Counted from the stretch's first letter, positions 11,966 to 27,046 are shown. The stretch is 64,000 nucleotides of DNA from Rugalucina vietnamica (GCA_964017185.1 OZ024869.1:67612315-67676314); one strand, 5' to 3'. Program-made: numbers and translations. Notes: generated by a model from the letters alone, not told the origin.

Positions 11966-12741
11966 TCATCAGAACAGTCTGATACGAACATGTTTCGGTA
12001 TACATGTAGTTACATGAGAGTTACAAGGGCTACGAGACTCTGGAAAAATATTGCATTATGATCAAATGTTACGATGTTACACAGTTACAGGCGCCAGAGG
12101 ATAGAATATAACTTCTCATGCCCAGAAATGGAGCACAAATTTACCTGGATATCGGATTATTATACCGATAGGTAGAGTGCTCAAAATATAATGGGGCGAA
12201 ATAGGACCTGCCATTTAAAACCCATTTAACGCTATTAAATATTAAAATGAATAAATTTTCCTTAATAGTTCATATATCTACAAAATATCCTCTTTATGAA
12301 GATATATTTTTTAAAAAAATTGCTTCAGAAAAAGTTGAGTCAAACTCAGTTACAAATGTTAGACCCATGTTCTATTAAAATGATAGTAAAATACAAAAAG
12401 AAGCACCCCCTCATCTAGACGAATGCCTACATAAACATCATTTGTTAAATCAAAATGCATTTTCCTTAATGGTTCCTATTAGGGGATAAAATTATCTTTC
12501 TAAAGATATAAATTGCAAAAACCTACTATAAAAATAAATAGGGTCAAACTTCAGAAAATCCTAATGTCAGACCAACGAAATTTTATTTTTCCGCTTTAAA
12601 ATCGGGCCTGAAATTCACAGGTAACTCCTATTGATTTTACTGAAAATGGCTACTACATGTATGTTTCATAATATTGTAAATTACTTACGCTAGTTTATAG
12701 TGATAATTTATTTATTATTTTCATTTATTTATTTGTTTTAT

Positions 12742-12889
<148 letters not shown>

Positions 12890-13473
12890 TGTGTACCCGA
12901 CATTAAAGGCAATGAATTAACTTATAAGTATGACCCAAAGAAAGATGCACAAAAATGCGACCCTCAATAAATGATATATTTTTTTAATTTATTTTTTGTA
13001 TACTTGGTCAATGTGTCGTCTTTCTCCTATACCATGTCCCTCTGTTTTGACATTTAACGAAAGCAGTGCACACACTATAACTCGCAGTGATTAAGGTGTC
13101 AATCAATTAAAATTGCCACTTTGTTTTCTTTATGATTGTTTTTACAGCATTGAAATTTTCGTTATGAAACAGCCACTGTCTGGCAAAATTGCCCTTTGCC
13201 CCCCATATGGGGAACTGTCACTCGGATCAGCCTAGGTATCTCCGTTTTCCGGGAAATAAAAATGGAGAAACATTCCGGGCGGCAAATCACTTTGTATGTA
13301 TTTATTTTTCTCTCCTTTCGGCTGACCATGTATATCAATTATCTTGACTTGACATAACATTTTGCCGAATATGTCTGTTTTTCATTTTTCCTTTTTTTGT
13401 GTCACATCTTTTACGGTCACGCGTGCTTCTCTTCGTAGCCTTGGGGTGCGAAGTTTGACTGTAAAAACAGTAT

Positions 13474-13712
13474 TTGAGTGTCATCATGAGAAAACTTACA
13501 ATGTGGTTTCCGAACAGGTACGACACAAACTGGGCAGTATAAACACGGAAGATGACTAGAAGCTTGTAATTTCGGATTTAGAAAGAAGATGAATCGTGCT
13601 AACCGTGTAGCGAAAACAAAGGCGCAGGTCAGGTGTGCAGTACTGCACAGCTGATCTGCGTCTTTGTTTTCGAATACGCAAAAGGCTAGTTTTCTGATGC
13701 AGCGGCTATTTC
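13474..13712 (+). mobile_element. MITE family II copy
   Basis: Family II order: CATCATGAGAAAACTTACAA, GTGGTTTCCGAACAGG, the GCGAAAACAAAGGCGCAGGTC hairpin, and GCAGCGGCT at the right end. Confidence 0.75.
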
Positions 13713-14094
13713 ATGAATTTGACACTTGCATATTTGACCCCATAAAATGGGTCGCAGCGCAAGAAAGTCTATTTTCGGGTCTTGGAACAATTCCGGTATT
13801 AGCACATGATATTGATCAGAATGCATGAAATCAATTAGCTAAACACAAACAGTTTATCTGATTGTGGCATTTTTATTTCGGAAACACCGCAGATTTCTTC
13901 AAGACTGCTGACTACGCAGCGAATATGTGATATTGATCAGAATGCGCGAAAGAGATGAAACATATATAAGATAAAATGGTTTCGATAAAATTATAATAGT
14001 AACATCTTTTGGAAGCAGTGAATACAAAGTAACATTCAAGGGGAGGAAGTGTGAACCATGTTGTGCAATTTCGGGTAATGAACCCTCTTATTAG

Positions 14095-14265
14095 AAGCCT
14101 CCGTGGTGCAGTGGTTATGTCACTCGCCTTGTAAACCAGGGTTCGCAGGTTCGATCCCGGGCTTCTCCAGTCCGTCGGATGGGACTATAAACCGAGGTCC
14201 CGTCTCCATGTGACTTAAGCTGTTGGTGGGACGTTAAACCCCAATCAACCATCAACCAAGAACCC
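14095..14265 (+). mobile_element. tRNA-derived SINE
   Basis: The tRNA-like head has GTGGTGCAGTGGTTATGTCA (box A-like) and GGTTCGATCCCGGGC (box B). A body follows with GGTCCCGTCTCCATG and the tail GGGACGTTAAACCCCAATCA. Related tails occur at 32,110-32,160, 35,795-35,845 and 46,240-46,280. Confidence 0.8.
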
Positions 14266-14269
14266 TACT

Positions 14270-15520
14270 TATTATTCCGTCTGTGGTTATAGGTTTAATG
14301 AATCGTTTTGCTTTCATGACTTACATGTATGTTCAAATAGAAAATTTTAAGATACCGATGATCAGTATGTGCAGAAGCGCTTTTTGGTTATAATTATAAT
14401 CATTATTATTATGACTTTTATTTTGTTTTTACTTTTTTTTTTTCACTTTTAAAAGTTTACGAGATCAATAGAACCATTATGTTGAACGTAAAGTTGATTC
14501 ATTTCAAAATAAAATATTTGTCAATGAAGATATCCAATAGTCATATTTCAAAACGGAACAAATCTCCTACTTGTACCTTTCTACAGGTAGATCTAAACCT
14601 TAAAAATAGTAGACAATCTCGGCGCATTCGATGCCTAAGGGCATATTACCTAGGCGATAGTTTCTACCTTGAATGTCATAACAGGTATTAGGCTCGGTAA
14701 CTCCCGCTGGTATTGGAAATCCGATAGTCAAGCTTCTTATAGCAGATTAATTCCCCTGATCTTCATTTCTGCACATGTAACGTCCATATACGTCCATGTT
14801 TCGGTATGTTTACATTAGAGTTACAATTGTTACAAGACTCTTTCACTTTCTTTACATACATTTTTCTTTTAAACGTCTTTGAACTGATAAGCCATTACAA
14901 TGGAGTTACAGATGCTACTGTCATAGTTACAAACGTTACTCTAGTAACATTTATGAACACACTGGATTATTTGAACCATTTTTTATGCCCTATCTCGCGT
15001 TGTATGCAAAAACAGCATATCTGCGACAAATGAATGGTAACGATTTTCCTCTATATTGACAAATGAATGGTAATGATTTTCCTCTATGTTTAAACCAGTC
15101 AGATTCAATTTAATATACCAATTTAACAAGAGCCCAAAATATCTCAAGACTTAGACCGATCAGATATGAGTATGGGCTTAAGAAAGAGAGAAAACAAATG
15201 ATTAATTGTTGTCAAAGTGACCTTGAAATGATATGATAAAGCACTGGAACTGAAGTGTTTTTCTCCAAGTTAGTACTTTTAAACCAAAATGAACTTAAGT
15301 GATGCGCAATGGGTTATCTTCTGGCCTTAGTTTTTGTGAACATCTCATTAAACTATCATCGTGTATCCACCTTGGCCAATGGCGCCCATTCGAAATGAAC
15401 TGACATACAAGTCAGTATAAACGAGAGTGAAGCCCAGAGAGAATATTCGGTCTCGACCACAGGGGCTCCACATTGTGATTTGTGAGTGGTTTTAGTCCTA
15501 GGGTAACGTAATATTTTAAA
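14270..15520. other. Intergenic stretch, no clear features
   Basis: AT-rich. Contains a local duplication of AATGAATGGTAACGATTTTC at about 15,030 and 15,062. No coding exon or known repeat was recognised. Confidence 0.4.
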
Positions 15521-15639
15521 AAGAAGAAAAAAAAAAAAAAAAAAAAAAAAAAAGGTCAGTACGTCTTTCGTTATATATTACATCTGCCGTACTGAAGAGC
15601 GATCAAAACCGTATTCAGTGACGGTGTACCGGATAGCGT

Positions 15640-15980
15640 GAAATGAAGTGAAATGAAAGTCTTTATTTATAGAGGATAATTCGATTGGCATTGCCAATCT
15701 TCCACGAAGCCCTCTATTAAACAAGTTAACATACAGATATACATTCAACAAAAATATAGCGCTGTTGCAAATACGAGAATACTACATGGAACATGGGTGT
15801 TGAAAGGACAATTTGACAATAGTCCAATAATGGAAGAATATGAAAAAAGATACATATTAAAACTTTGTGTGTTCCATTTAAGTCCTGTGTTCTCGACAGT
15901 CATTTACAACACTGGACAATGTTGGACGTTTCATGGTTTATAACATAAATGCCATGCAAACTGGATCTGGTATGGAAGTT
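15640..15980 (-). mobile_element. Possible LINE 3' end, reverse orientation
   Basis: GTGAAATGAAATGAAAGTCTT followed by TTATTTATAGAGGATAATTC looks like the complement of a non-LTR element tail with a simple-repeat end. Weak evidence: no reverse transcriptase is present. Confidence 0.3.
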
Positions 15981-16570
15981 TGAACAATAAAAATATATTG
16001 TAAAACGACACTAGCATGCCATAGTTACGTGACGCCCAATACAACAAGGAGGTATAGACAGGTTGTAGAATAATGGGATTCAGATCTAAAATTTAAATTT
16101 ACAGTGGTTATTGCCATCTGATAAAAACGCATTATTGACACTATCCTCCGAACGTTGGTAGTAGTTGAATGAGACTATCAAAAGCCATTCCCCTGTCGTC
16201 TGGCAAGGTGACCTATTTAGGCATCAGAGTGCTTTAAATATCTGGTTGGTCCCAAAACCCGGCCACTTTTAGGACAATCTACAGCTGATCAGAAGTGAGT
16301 AGAAATTTATTATAATGTTTAAATAAAGCATGTCTACCCAATTATTCCTTTGCTAATTTCATGTTGCATGACTTTGTGGCCACCCGAATTTAATTTGGCT
16401 GTTCACTTAGCCCTCTGCATTTTACTTTTTCTGTCCAAGCTAGCACTGTGACCACCTTACTTCAATAGCTGCTCGCCCTGCTTTCCGTTATACATGTTAC
16501 ATGTTGGTACCTATATAATACATTTTCGTATCATGATTTACCTTATTTCTTGTTTATATCTGTGCATAAA

Positions 16571-16910
16571 TGAACCACTGCAGAAGCTGAGGGTGAGGCT
16601 GGGCGCCTGTAAAACCTGTTTAAGCCCGCCAGTAACTTTGTGTTACTGATCGTTCCAAGGCGATACTTCTGTGGTGGTTCTTTTTGTTTTATGTCTTGGT
16701 GTTGAAAATGTTTTGTGCTGTTGGCGCCTTATGTGTGTTTTCATAGTTTTAGTTAAGGTAACTGAGTGGCCACCTATTGGTAAAAATAGCTGCTCATTCG
16801 GCTTACGATATGTTTCATGGTATAAGTACCTGGTTGTTAGTTTGTTTTTTTCCCACCTCGGTTTTTGGAGTGGGAATCTTTTTCTGATTGCCTACTTGTA
16901 CCTTTTTTTC
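16571..16910 (+). mobile_element. Truncated copy of Penelope-like element 3' region
   Basis: Near-identical over its length to 6,491-6,860 (GAACCACTGCAGAAGCTGAG through TTTTTGGAGTGGGAATCT). The copy lacks everything 5' of that point. Confidence 0.75.
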
Positions 16911-17163
16911 AACGAAATGAAATAATCTGCATTTTCCTTGTCTAAATTGAGGTAAATTCTGTTACCAATTTTCTAGCAAATTTAATGTAGGACAAAAGCA
17001 AAAATAATCTTGCATATGGAAAAACTGAAATTGGAATCTTCCAAATTGAAAAGAGTGACAAGTCAAAACGTTTAAAAAACCACAATAAGAATTTACAAAG
17101 GTACAATGTATCTCGTCTTGTCAAAATGGATAAATGAATTCATATTACGTGCCATAAACTTTC

Positions 17164-17424
17164 CATCAGGAAAACATGTCCATGAAATGTATACCCTATT
17201 AAACCCCAATTCTATATAGAAAAACTGGGGTTTGCAGGGATATACCTATTTTTGTTATTTTTGTTCCAAAATATAGATTGTGGAGATCTGCCTCGCTAAG
17301 GTGGTACTAACGTTTACCCACAATATATGTTTTGAGCAAAAACGAAAAAAAAATTAAAAATTTTCTACTGAATTTTCACAACTTAAGAAATCTCTGTTCA
17401 TTGCGTGGGCATGTTTTCGTAATG
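17164..17424 (-). mobile_element. MITE family I just upstream of the TEP start codon
   Basis: CATCAGGAAAACATGTCC to GTTTTCGTAATG, reverse orientation, with a degraded core. It ends 66 bp before the TEP ATG. A TTTTGAATTTTAG at about 17,437-17,449 could be an acceptor for the first coding exon, which would put the MITE in a 5' UTR intron. Otherwise it lies in the promoter or leader. Confidence 0.8.
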
Positions 17425-17490
17425 CTATGCATTCTTTTGAATTTTAGCAACTTCAAGAGCTCGCCGGACGCCAAATAAGAATATCTCACG

Positions 17491-17543
17491 ATGTTTGGAG
17501 TGTTGCTGGTAGCAACTTTGGTAGCGCTCAGTGCGGCTAAAGA
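17491..17543 (+). CDS. TEP exon 1: signal peptide
   Basis: The ATG is followed by a hydrophobic run ([15 protein letters not shown]), typical of a secretory signal. The exon ends in phase 2 before GTAAGT and joins exon 2 to read K-D-S-Y-V-V-L. This start is chosen because it directly precedes the signal peptide and because the next exon opens the MG1 domain at its usual place. Confidence 0.85.
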
Positions 17544-20500
17544 GTAAGTACCGCATAGCATGCGCATGTGTTCTGAGAAAAAAAATCTGAAAAGTCACAT
17601 TTTCGCCCAATTTGATAAGGGATTTTGTCCGATTTGAGGGATATGTGTACTTTTAGGATTTTACCTGCGTAGGCTTCAGCCGATAAGAGATCAGTAGTTA
17701 AATCTTTTTGTTTGTCTCGTTTATAGCTACATTAGTGGCAGTCCCATGTCAATGGCTGGCCTCTTTGAATTATTGACTCATATCAAATCTTATGTTTTAT
17801 ATTCTGTTTTAGCTCATATGTCGTTTTGACACCGAGCAGTTTTCGCCCAGGGGTGCCGCTAAACATTAGCATCAACATCTTAAAATCGACAACCCCCGTC
17901 ACTGTCACCGCAGATCTGATCTCCAAGACGAGTGGTACGAAATCCGCGACTACCCGTGGATCATTCACCCAAGGTAATTCATCAGGAAAACATGTCCGTG
18001 TAATTTATACCCCCGTGAACCCCACTTTTATATAGCAAAACTAGGGTATGCAGGGGTATACCTATTTTTCTTATTTTTGCTCCAAAACATATATTGTGGG
18101 TACTCGTTAGAACCGCCTCGGCGAGGCGGTTCTAACGTGTTCCCACAATCTATGTTTTGAGCAAAAATAGAAAAATATCAAAAATTTTCAGCTGAAAATT
18201 TTCAATTTTTGAAGCTAAAAAATATCTGTTTATTGCATGGACAAGTTTTCGTAATGGAACCGCGTCATGAGAAAACCAACAATGTGGTTTCCGGACAGGT
18301 CCGGAGACAAATCAGGCTGTTCAGATACAGAAAATGGCAAGAGGCTGGAAATTTCGGATTAAGAAATTAGAAGAACTGTACTATGATCCCTTTTGCGAAA
18401 ACAAAGGCGCTTAACAGCTTCGCTGTGACGTGAAGATGATCTGCGTCTTTGTTTTCGCGCACGCAAAATGTTGGGTTTCTCATCAATTGTTACATGAGGG
18501 GAAAGAATATTTTTACAACAGAAATTAATGAATAATCTAGGTATAAACAACTAACAATAGTTTCTGGTCTTTATGTCATTTAGATATGATTATCAAATTA
18601 AACATATATTAAATAGTGCATGCAATCAGATACAGTACTTATCATCCCTGGTGAAATAATGTCATTTGGCGTGTCACCAGTAAACTATTCAGATTCAGAT
18701 TCAGATTCAGTAACTGTTAAAAAAAAATCCTTTTTCATCGATTTAATACGCTTAAAACAAAATTGATACACAATAATATTTCTGCCTTACCGATTAAAAT
18801 CTCTTCTCTTTAACCTATCTTGATTGGTTCTGCCTTGCCGATTTAATACTGTAATAATATCTACATTCCTGCCTTACCGATTCAATAATCTAACATCTTT
18901 GAAACAGAGTAATATACCTGCCTTATCGATTCAATACAGTAACTCGAACATCTACATTGATACATGTATTCCTGCCTTACCGATTTAATACAGTATCTCT
19001 AATACCTACACTGATACGGAGTAATATTCCTGCCTTACCGATTCAATACAGTATCTCTAATATCTACATTGATACGGAATAATATTTCTGCCTTACCGAT
19101 TTAATACAGTATCTCTAATATCTACATTGATACGGAATAATATTTCTGCCTTACCGATTCAATACAGTATCTCTAATATCTACATTGATACGGAATAATA
19201 TTTCTGCCTTACCGATTCAATACAGTATCTCTAATATCTACATTGATACGGAATAATATTTCTGCCTTACCGATTCAATACAGTATCTCTAATACCTACA
19301 TTGATACGGAGTAATATTCCTGCCTTACCGATTCAATACAGTATCTCTAATATCTACATTGATACGGAGTAATATTCCTGCCTTACCGATTCAATACAGT
19401 ATCTCTAATATCTACATTGATACGGAATAATATTTCTGCCTTACCGATTCAATACAGTATCTCTAATATCTACATTGATACGGAATAATATTTCTGCCTT
19501 ACCGATTTAATACAGTATCTCTAATACCTACATTGATACGGAGTAATATTCCTGCCTTACCGATTCAATACAGTATCTCTAATATCTACATTGATACGGA
19601 GCAATATTCCTGCCTTACCGATTCAATACAGTATCTCTAATATCTACATTGATACGGAGCAATATTCCTGCCTTACCGATTCAATACAGTATCTCTAATA
19701 TCTACATTGATACGGAATAATATCTCTGCCTTACCGATTCAATACAGTATCTCTAATATCTACATTGATACGGAGTAATATTTCTGCCTTACCGATTTAA
19801 TACACTAACTCTGATATCTACATGTACATTGATTCATTATAATATTAATGCCTTACCGATTCAATAAGTAACTCTATCATACACTGTAATAGTATTCATG
19901 CCTTACCGATTCAATAAGTAACTCTATCATACACTATAATAATATTTATGCCTTACCGATTCAATAAGTAACTCTGTCATACACTGTAATAATATTCATG
20001 CCTTACCGATTCAATAAGTAACTCTATCATACACTGTAATAATAATCATGCCTTACTGAGTCAATAAGTAACTCTATCATACACTGTAATAATATTCATG
20101 CCTTACCGATTCAATAAGTAACTCTATAATACACTGTAATAATATTCATGCCTTACCGATTCAATAAGTAACTCTATCATACACTGTAATAATATTCAAG
20201 CTTTACCGATTCAGTAAGTAACTCTATCATACACTGTAATAATATTCATGCCTTGCCGATTCAAACAGTAACTCTATCATACACTGTAATAATATTAATG
20301 CCTTACCGATTCAAACAGTAACTCTATCATACACTGTAATAATATTCATGCCTGACCGATTCAGTAAGTAACTCTATCATACACTGTAATAATATTCATG
20401 CCTTACTGATTCAATAAGTAACTCTATCATACACTGTAATAATATTCATGCCTTACCGATTCAAACAGTACACATGTAACTCTATCATATACTGTAATAA

Positions 20501-23500
20501 TATTCATGCCTTACCGATTCAATACAGTAACTCTATCATACACTGTAATAATATTCATGCCTTACCGATTCAATTAGTAACTCTATCATACACTGTAATA
20601 ATATTCATGCCTTACGGATTCAATACAGTAACTCTATCATACACTGTAATAATATTCATGCCTTACCGATTCAATACAGTAACTCTATCATACACTGTAA
20701 TAATATTCATGCCTTACCGATTCAATAAGTAACTCTATCATACACTGTAATAATATTCATGCCTTGCCGATTCAAACAGTAACTCTATCATACACTGTAA
20801 TAATATTCATGCCTTACCGATACAATACAGTAACTCTATCATCTACACTGATACAGAATAATATTCCTGCCTCAGGACAGAATCTTTTCATCCTCTGGTT
20901 CTCGGGAGAGCCTGCCCAACAATGTTAGGCCCTCTCGGAAAATGAAATTGGCTTTTTAAATTTTTTTTTTTTTTTCCGACATGCATATTTATAGATATAA
21001 AAGATTGTGTTAATTTTTTGCGTTTGCTCTTGGTAAAATACATTCTCAGATGAGCCAATGTATTGTTATCTAGAGGATAGCGACATAAAGTACAACTGAT
21101 TTGACAAAGCAACCATGTGCTCTTATATATATATATATGTGTACACTGACCCATAACATTGTATTTTTCTTTAAAAATGATTCGAACATGGATCTACAAG
21201 TACACGCACTAAAATATGTTAATTGATGTGTACTCGTCTTATTTTGCTCATATTCTTGCATTTCGCAATTTTGTTTGCGGTAAGGGTTTCCCGCTGATGA
21301 GTAGATGTTTGCATTGTTGACTTGTATAAAATTAAGTTAATGCACAATTTTGCTGGTGCTTACTATGAAATGTTTGAGATGGAAAATATAAAGTTTTTTT
21401 CTTAAAAAGTTTGATTAATACGATCATTATGTTTGCATGTTTACGTGTATATATTTTTGTCGTTTCGTCCTTTTGTCTTTATTATATATACTGTGATTCG
21501 ATCTTTGCATGCTCTTCACTTGTTGGAGGTAATAAATAATTAAGAATCTTAATTTTATTAGTATTTCCTCATCCTACCATGTACTTTACCTGAAATTTCC
21601 CGAGAACAAAGTAATAAAAAAAACTCTGTCCTTTTACCGAATCTTCTGTGATACAAAATAATAATATATAATGTTTCTGCCTTACCGATTCAATACTGTA
21701 ACATTCGTACATAACAGTGTCCCTTCCTTTAACCGATTAAGGTATTCTAAAAGCTGTAAGGGAAGCAAAATATTCGTTTCGATGATTTTTATTTTCTTTT
21801 TGTTCGTCTTTCAGGGTCACCTGGAACCTTGCGCCTACAAGTGAGTGTTGTTTTACTTTACTACGTGTCTTGTACATTGTTTTGGCCGTTCATTTATTGC
21901 TTTGAAAATTCGAAAAAAAAAAAAAAAAAAAAAAAGATAAAAAACGACGTTCAGTAGTAGGAATTACATGTGTGTCAAACACTGTTCCGTAAAATATTTT
22001 TGCTACGTTATGTACCAGCTTTTCCAATTTTTGTTTTGTTTTCAATTAAAAATGGACTTTGACAGGTTCCAGACAATCTACACTCTGGATCATATAAACT
22101 GCACGTGCAAGGGACAGGGGGACTTCATTTTCAAAATGAGACTGACCTGACCTTTGAGAGCAAGAGCATCTCGATCTTCATACAGACGGACAAGGCCATG
22201 TACAAACCAGGGCAAACAGGTACAAAGTAATTCTAACCGTTTCAATCGTTCAAATCTTCGTTAACATGAGAAATCGTCTCAGAGATTTTCGAGCATGTCG
22301 AGACCAACAGTGTTGTAAAGTTCCGCGAAATGGCTACATGTTTGAATTCCTTTAAATTTACTAGGCTTTTGGATGACAAGAGATTGTATGAGGGTCTTTC
22401 CAATAAGTTTTGGCATTGACCTCGTAACAAAAAAATACTATTACCTGAAGGTGTCATTCAGTTTTATTCACATGAACCTACATATGTATGGACCGACATC
22501 ACCGGAAAAATATTAACTATACTGCCAATGCAACGATGGCTAGGCAAATAAGGACCAGGACCCGGTTGTACGAAGCTTTATTAAATTTTAATCCTTGATT
22601 AAAACCTCAATTAAATAACGCGCTGTTAATTCCGATTGTACGAAGCTCCATTAAATTTTAATCCTGGATTAAACCTCTATTAAGTTAATGTTGGTCTTGG
22701 AGGTCCATTAAGCCTTCATTAGCGGGATTTCAAGAAATAAAAATGGCGGACAGATTCTAGAATGAGCCCAGTATTTCGACGAATATGCTACTTTTTGGCA
22801 AATTTAGCATGGTAAATGCAAAAAGATTGGTGCAAAACACAAAACTGACAATGGAATTTAACTCTACGATTGTGATAAGCCTGCAGTTTCCCTGACTGAG
22901 CACGGCGCAGCCCCACATTGAAAAATAGCGAACCAAGGCATCTTTTTTCTTTATTTTCCTTTTCCATGTTTCTGTTGTTGTCATCTGTCATGCTTTTGTT
23001 TTGACTTTTCACGTAATAAATGACGTCACAGTTTTTAATGGCGACGTCTATTCGCCTAATTACCGTGTATGTTTCGCCTTTGACTAGCCGGCACACCTCA
23101 TTATAAGAAGTGAAAAATCAATAAAGTCACCCACCAATGTTTACTTTTTTGGTAAAAATATGTTCCGCCAATAATTGTAACGAACTCTCAATATAGCTTT
23201 AGATAGACCTCAGTCAGTTTCTGGTTCATCGGTTCGATCCCCGCCGGCGGCAAGGAAAATTCGGTGTCCGAACACGTCCTGTTATTAATTTTCGCGAGAT
23301 AAGCTGAGGTTAAGGATCCTTTGCAGTTTACCGGGCATGTTTCGTAAGCAGCTAAATAATACAACAGTCAAGAACGGGATAGGGGCGGTGGACACCCAAG
23401 GGATATTAGACAATTTTGAAAATCGTGTGTCTAAATTCCGTAATGTAAAATGTACTGTCTCAAATCCCCTGGTTGGGGCGACCATTTTGTAGTACTTTTT

Positions 23501-26365
23501 CCTACCTCATGGTCTGTGCGCTCTGTCTAATTCCTGAGTATTGAAACTGTTTTTGGTGTTTAATCTAGACCGATTCCACGCCGCCCGCTTAATGGATGTA
23601 TCATGGACATTAGCCCAGGACCAGAATTGACTTACTGAATTGTGGACCACCTATGTGACTGCACCAGACCCTAGACCATAATGTTTGCACATACCTTACT
23701 GTAACAGTTAAAAAAAAATGTCTCACGACTCGTTCGTGTGAGTGTCGCTTAGTTTTATTTTCTCGCCAGATAGTCGCGAGTTCATTATGAAAACTTGCCC
23801 TTGCAATATACGGATTTTTTCGGCTGTAAAAATTGAAAATTTCATCATAAAATATATGGTATTTTTCTTATATTTTCTCAAAACATAGATTGTGGGTACA
23901 CGTTAGAACCGCATCGCCGAGGCGGTTTTTAATAAGTACTCACAACTATGCTTTTGAAAAATAGGTATCCCCATGTATACCCCAGTTAGTGGCGTTTAAG
24001 GGGGTATATACAAATGTATTTCACGGACATGTTTTCATCATGTGTTCGCATGCTTTCTCTCGCGGGACTGCCTTACGACATTTGTACAAGTGTCGCAAAT
24101 AATTTGCCCAAATTTCGCGGCGACAGGATCGCGACACTTGCATGAACGTCGAACCGACAGTCGTACGACAGTCGCGCAACCCTCTTGCCACGGGTTCGCG
24201 AATATTTGGGGGGGGGGGGGGAAATCGCATAAAATTCACTTTTGAACATGTTTAAAACCTTCGCAACTAGCCTCGCGAGACATGAAAATTCTCGTGACAC
24301 TCGAACGAGTGTCGTGCAAAAAATTCGCGACTGAATTCGCAAAACAGTCGCGAGGAATTCTCATGCCAGTGAGATATTAGCTTTAACGTCCCAGTCAACA
24401 GCTATGGTCATCATGTCGGGATGTTGCCTCCGTTTTATGGGACTTCTTCCTAAAATTAGGATGGCATGATATGCAAATTGAAGATGATGGGGATGAAGAG
24501 TCATTGTCAATATCGTCGTGGTTATTTTGTTTGTTTGTTTGAATTGATGTTTTACGTCACAGTCAACAGCAAAGGTCATGTCGGGACGCTGCCTCCATTT
24601 TATGGGGACTTTTATCCAACATTATGATGTCATGACACTCAAAATTTGCTTCATTTATACAGTATAACCACCTAACTAAGCCAATAAGGCTTATATGTAT
24701 GGATGGTTTGACTACAACCACGTTTCCTGGGCAGGTTCAGACTCGAGCGTTTAATCGGTAATCAGATGGCCGGTCAGTAGATTAGAAGCTTTGCCTGGAG
24801 GCACAAGCAGCCCATATATTTCTCCTAGGCACCAATGGGCGGGGCCTGTGGTTGTGCTCACAGAAATAATTATTGCAGCAGTTTTATATTTTATCCGGCG
24901 TAAACAGTTTAGTGCAAAGCGGATGTGCAGGTAACGATGTTGTGATCAATGCAATTTTAGCATGTGCTGTCGTTGCACAAACATTGCGTTGTAGTATGAC
25001 TTTCTGTTTTTCTTTTGAAGCTTTTGTAAAATTAATTCAAATACAACTGAATATCACCTCGGAGGAGGGCTTACATGGCAATACATAGGAAAGAGGTGGA
25101 ATGAAAACCGCACTGTAGCTGCCTAATATTAGAAATTACAATACAGATCTGCCAACTTTTTGCCTTTATGAGGATAAGCTACTCCAATATTTTGCAAAAT
25201 ATCGTGGTTAAGTCCCCAACTTCGAAGAAGTTGAGGGGGCATATTGGTTTGGGTCTGTCCGTCCGTCTGCCCATGCGTCTGTCCGTGCGTCCAGTGCGAA
25301 GTTACGCTTACACTCGGTCAAGAACCGTTAGAGCTAGGATCTTGAAGCTTGTAGTTTGTCTATGAAAATTAAGAGGACCCGTGTTTTCTTTCAGGAAAAT
25401 TCAAAGGGCTAGGGGCCCATTCTGCGAGAGTTGTGTCCCTATTTAATTCTTGATAAAGTGAACAGATAACGGGTACATTGTGTGCGCAACTTTCCTACAG
25501 TTTAATACCGATTCTCTTGAAACTTTACTGATGTTGTGACCATGCTTTGAAAATATGCATATTGTTTGGATATAATCCTCAGATTAATTTTTGTCACTTT
25601 TTGAGCAATTTGAACTTAGCTATTTTTCGGGCATTTGACAATGATAGTGAATGGACAGCGGGTACCTTGTGAGCGCAACTCCTCCTACAGTTTAATACTG
25701 ATTCTCTTGAAACTTAATATATGTTGTGACCATGCTTTGAAGATATGTATATTGTTTGGATATAATCCTTAGATTATTTTTTGTCATTTTTTTCAGAATT
25801 TGAACTTAGTCATTTTTTCGGGCATTTTAGTGAATGGATAGTGGGTACCTTGTGTGCGCAACTCAGTCCTCGTACAGTTTAAGACCGATATTTTCAAAAC
25901 TCCTCTTACAGTTTAAGACCGATATTTTCAAAACTTTACAGACATTGTCACCATGCTTTGAATATATGCATATGGTTGGGATATACTCCTCAGATTAATT
26001 TTTTGTCACTTTTTGTGCAATTTGAACTTTTCAATTTTCAGAAATTGTCACATCTTGAAAGTGACGTACCAGTTGGGGGCATAGTGTTTCATAAACACAT
26101 TTTCTTTTTTTATATAGATCCTGAAGTTTTATGGAAACCTTTTTAAACAAATAAGATCGACTCATCCACTTTTAAGGATTTTCTGATGTGACGTGTTAGT
26201 TTAGTTTAGTTTAAACATATTTTATTGTCAAACTCAAAGGGGTTGGGCTACAAGTTCTGACAACATTAATTACAGCCCGTCCCCTACAACATATTTACAA
26301 CAACAGCATACATGGCAAACATAAACAAAAAGTAATACAATGCATATACCTATTTTTCAAATTGT

Positions 26366-26429
<64 letters not shown>

Positions 26430-27046
26430 GAAAGAGAGAGAGAGAGAGGTGGAGTTTCAGTGTCAGATGTCGGTTTGGAGAAATCAAAACTTGGCGAAGT
26501 ATGGGACTTATTCGTCATACAGTGACCATCCCATACATTACACCATAGAAAAGACCTATCGACAATCTCCAGCTGGCTATGTCGCTACCCATTCTGGTAC
26601 AATGTCAGAAGCAAATGCTGAAATTTGGAGCATGTCGAAAAACCGCATACTTTTTGAAATATCACCACGACAGCTGACACTGAATCAAAAGCACTTCGGA
26701 AGAAGAAGAAGAAGAAGAAGAAGAAGAAGAAGAAGAAGAAGAGAAATGATACCATAAAATAAAGAGTTTGAGATATTGTGAATAAAAATCAAGAAAACTT
26801 ATGAAACTTTAGAATTTCAATAAAGGATTTAACATCAGTAAAAAGCATTTACGACCTATACATGTACCGCATGCTAGAGGATTCACATATAGTGTCTTAT
26901 TACCATGCATCTCTGAATTATCATGGCGCTAAACATTGTATTTTCCTATCGAGAACAGAAACTATAGAAATACTATCATAATTTCGTGTCATTTGCGATG
27001 CAATGTTTCCAATGACAGGGTAAAATGGCTTCTATGGGAACACATT

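Noticed and set aside
14095-14170. Functional tRNA gene
   Set aside because: Followed by a SINE body and GGGACGTTAAAC tail shared with other copies in the window.
18960-20830. Regular short repeats as a CRISPR array
   Set aside because: Units are tandem with no distinct spacers, and the setting is an intron of an animal gene. It is a satellite.
22788-23096. Minus-strand frame of 102 codons as a transposase remnant
   Set aside because: No catalytic motif or known domain is visible; length is within chance expectation.
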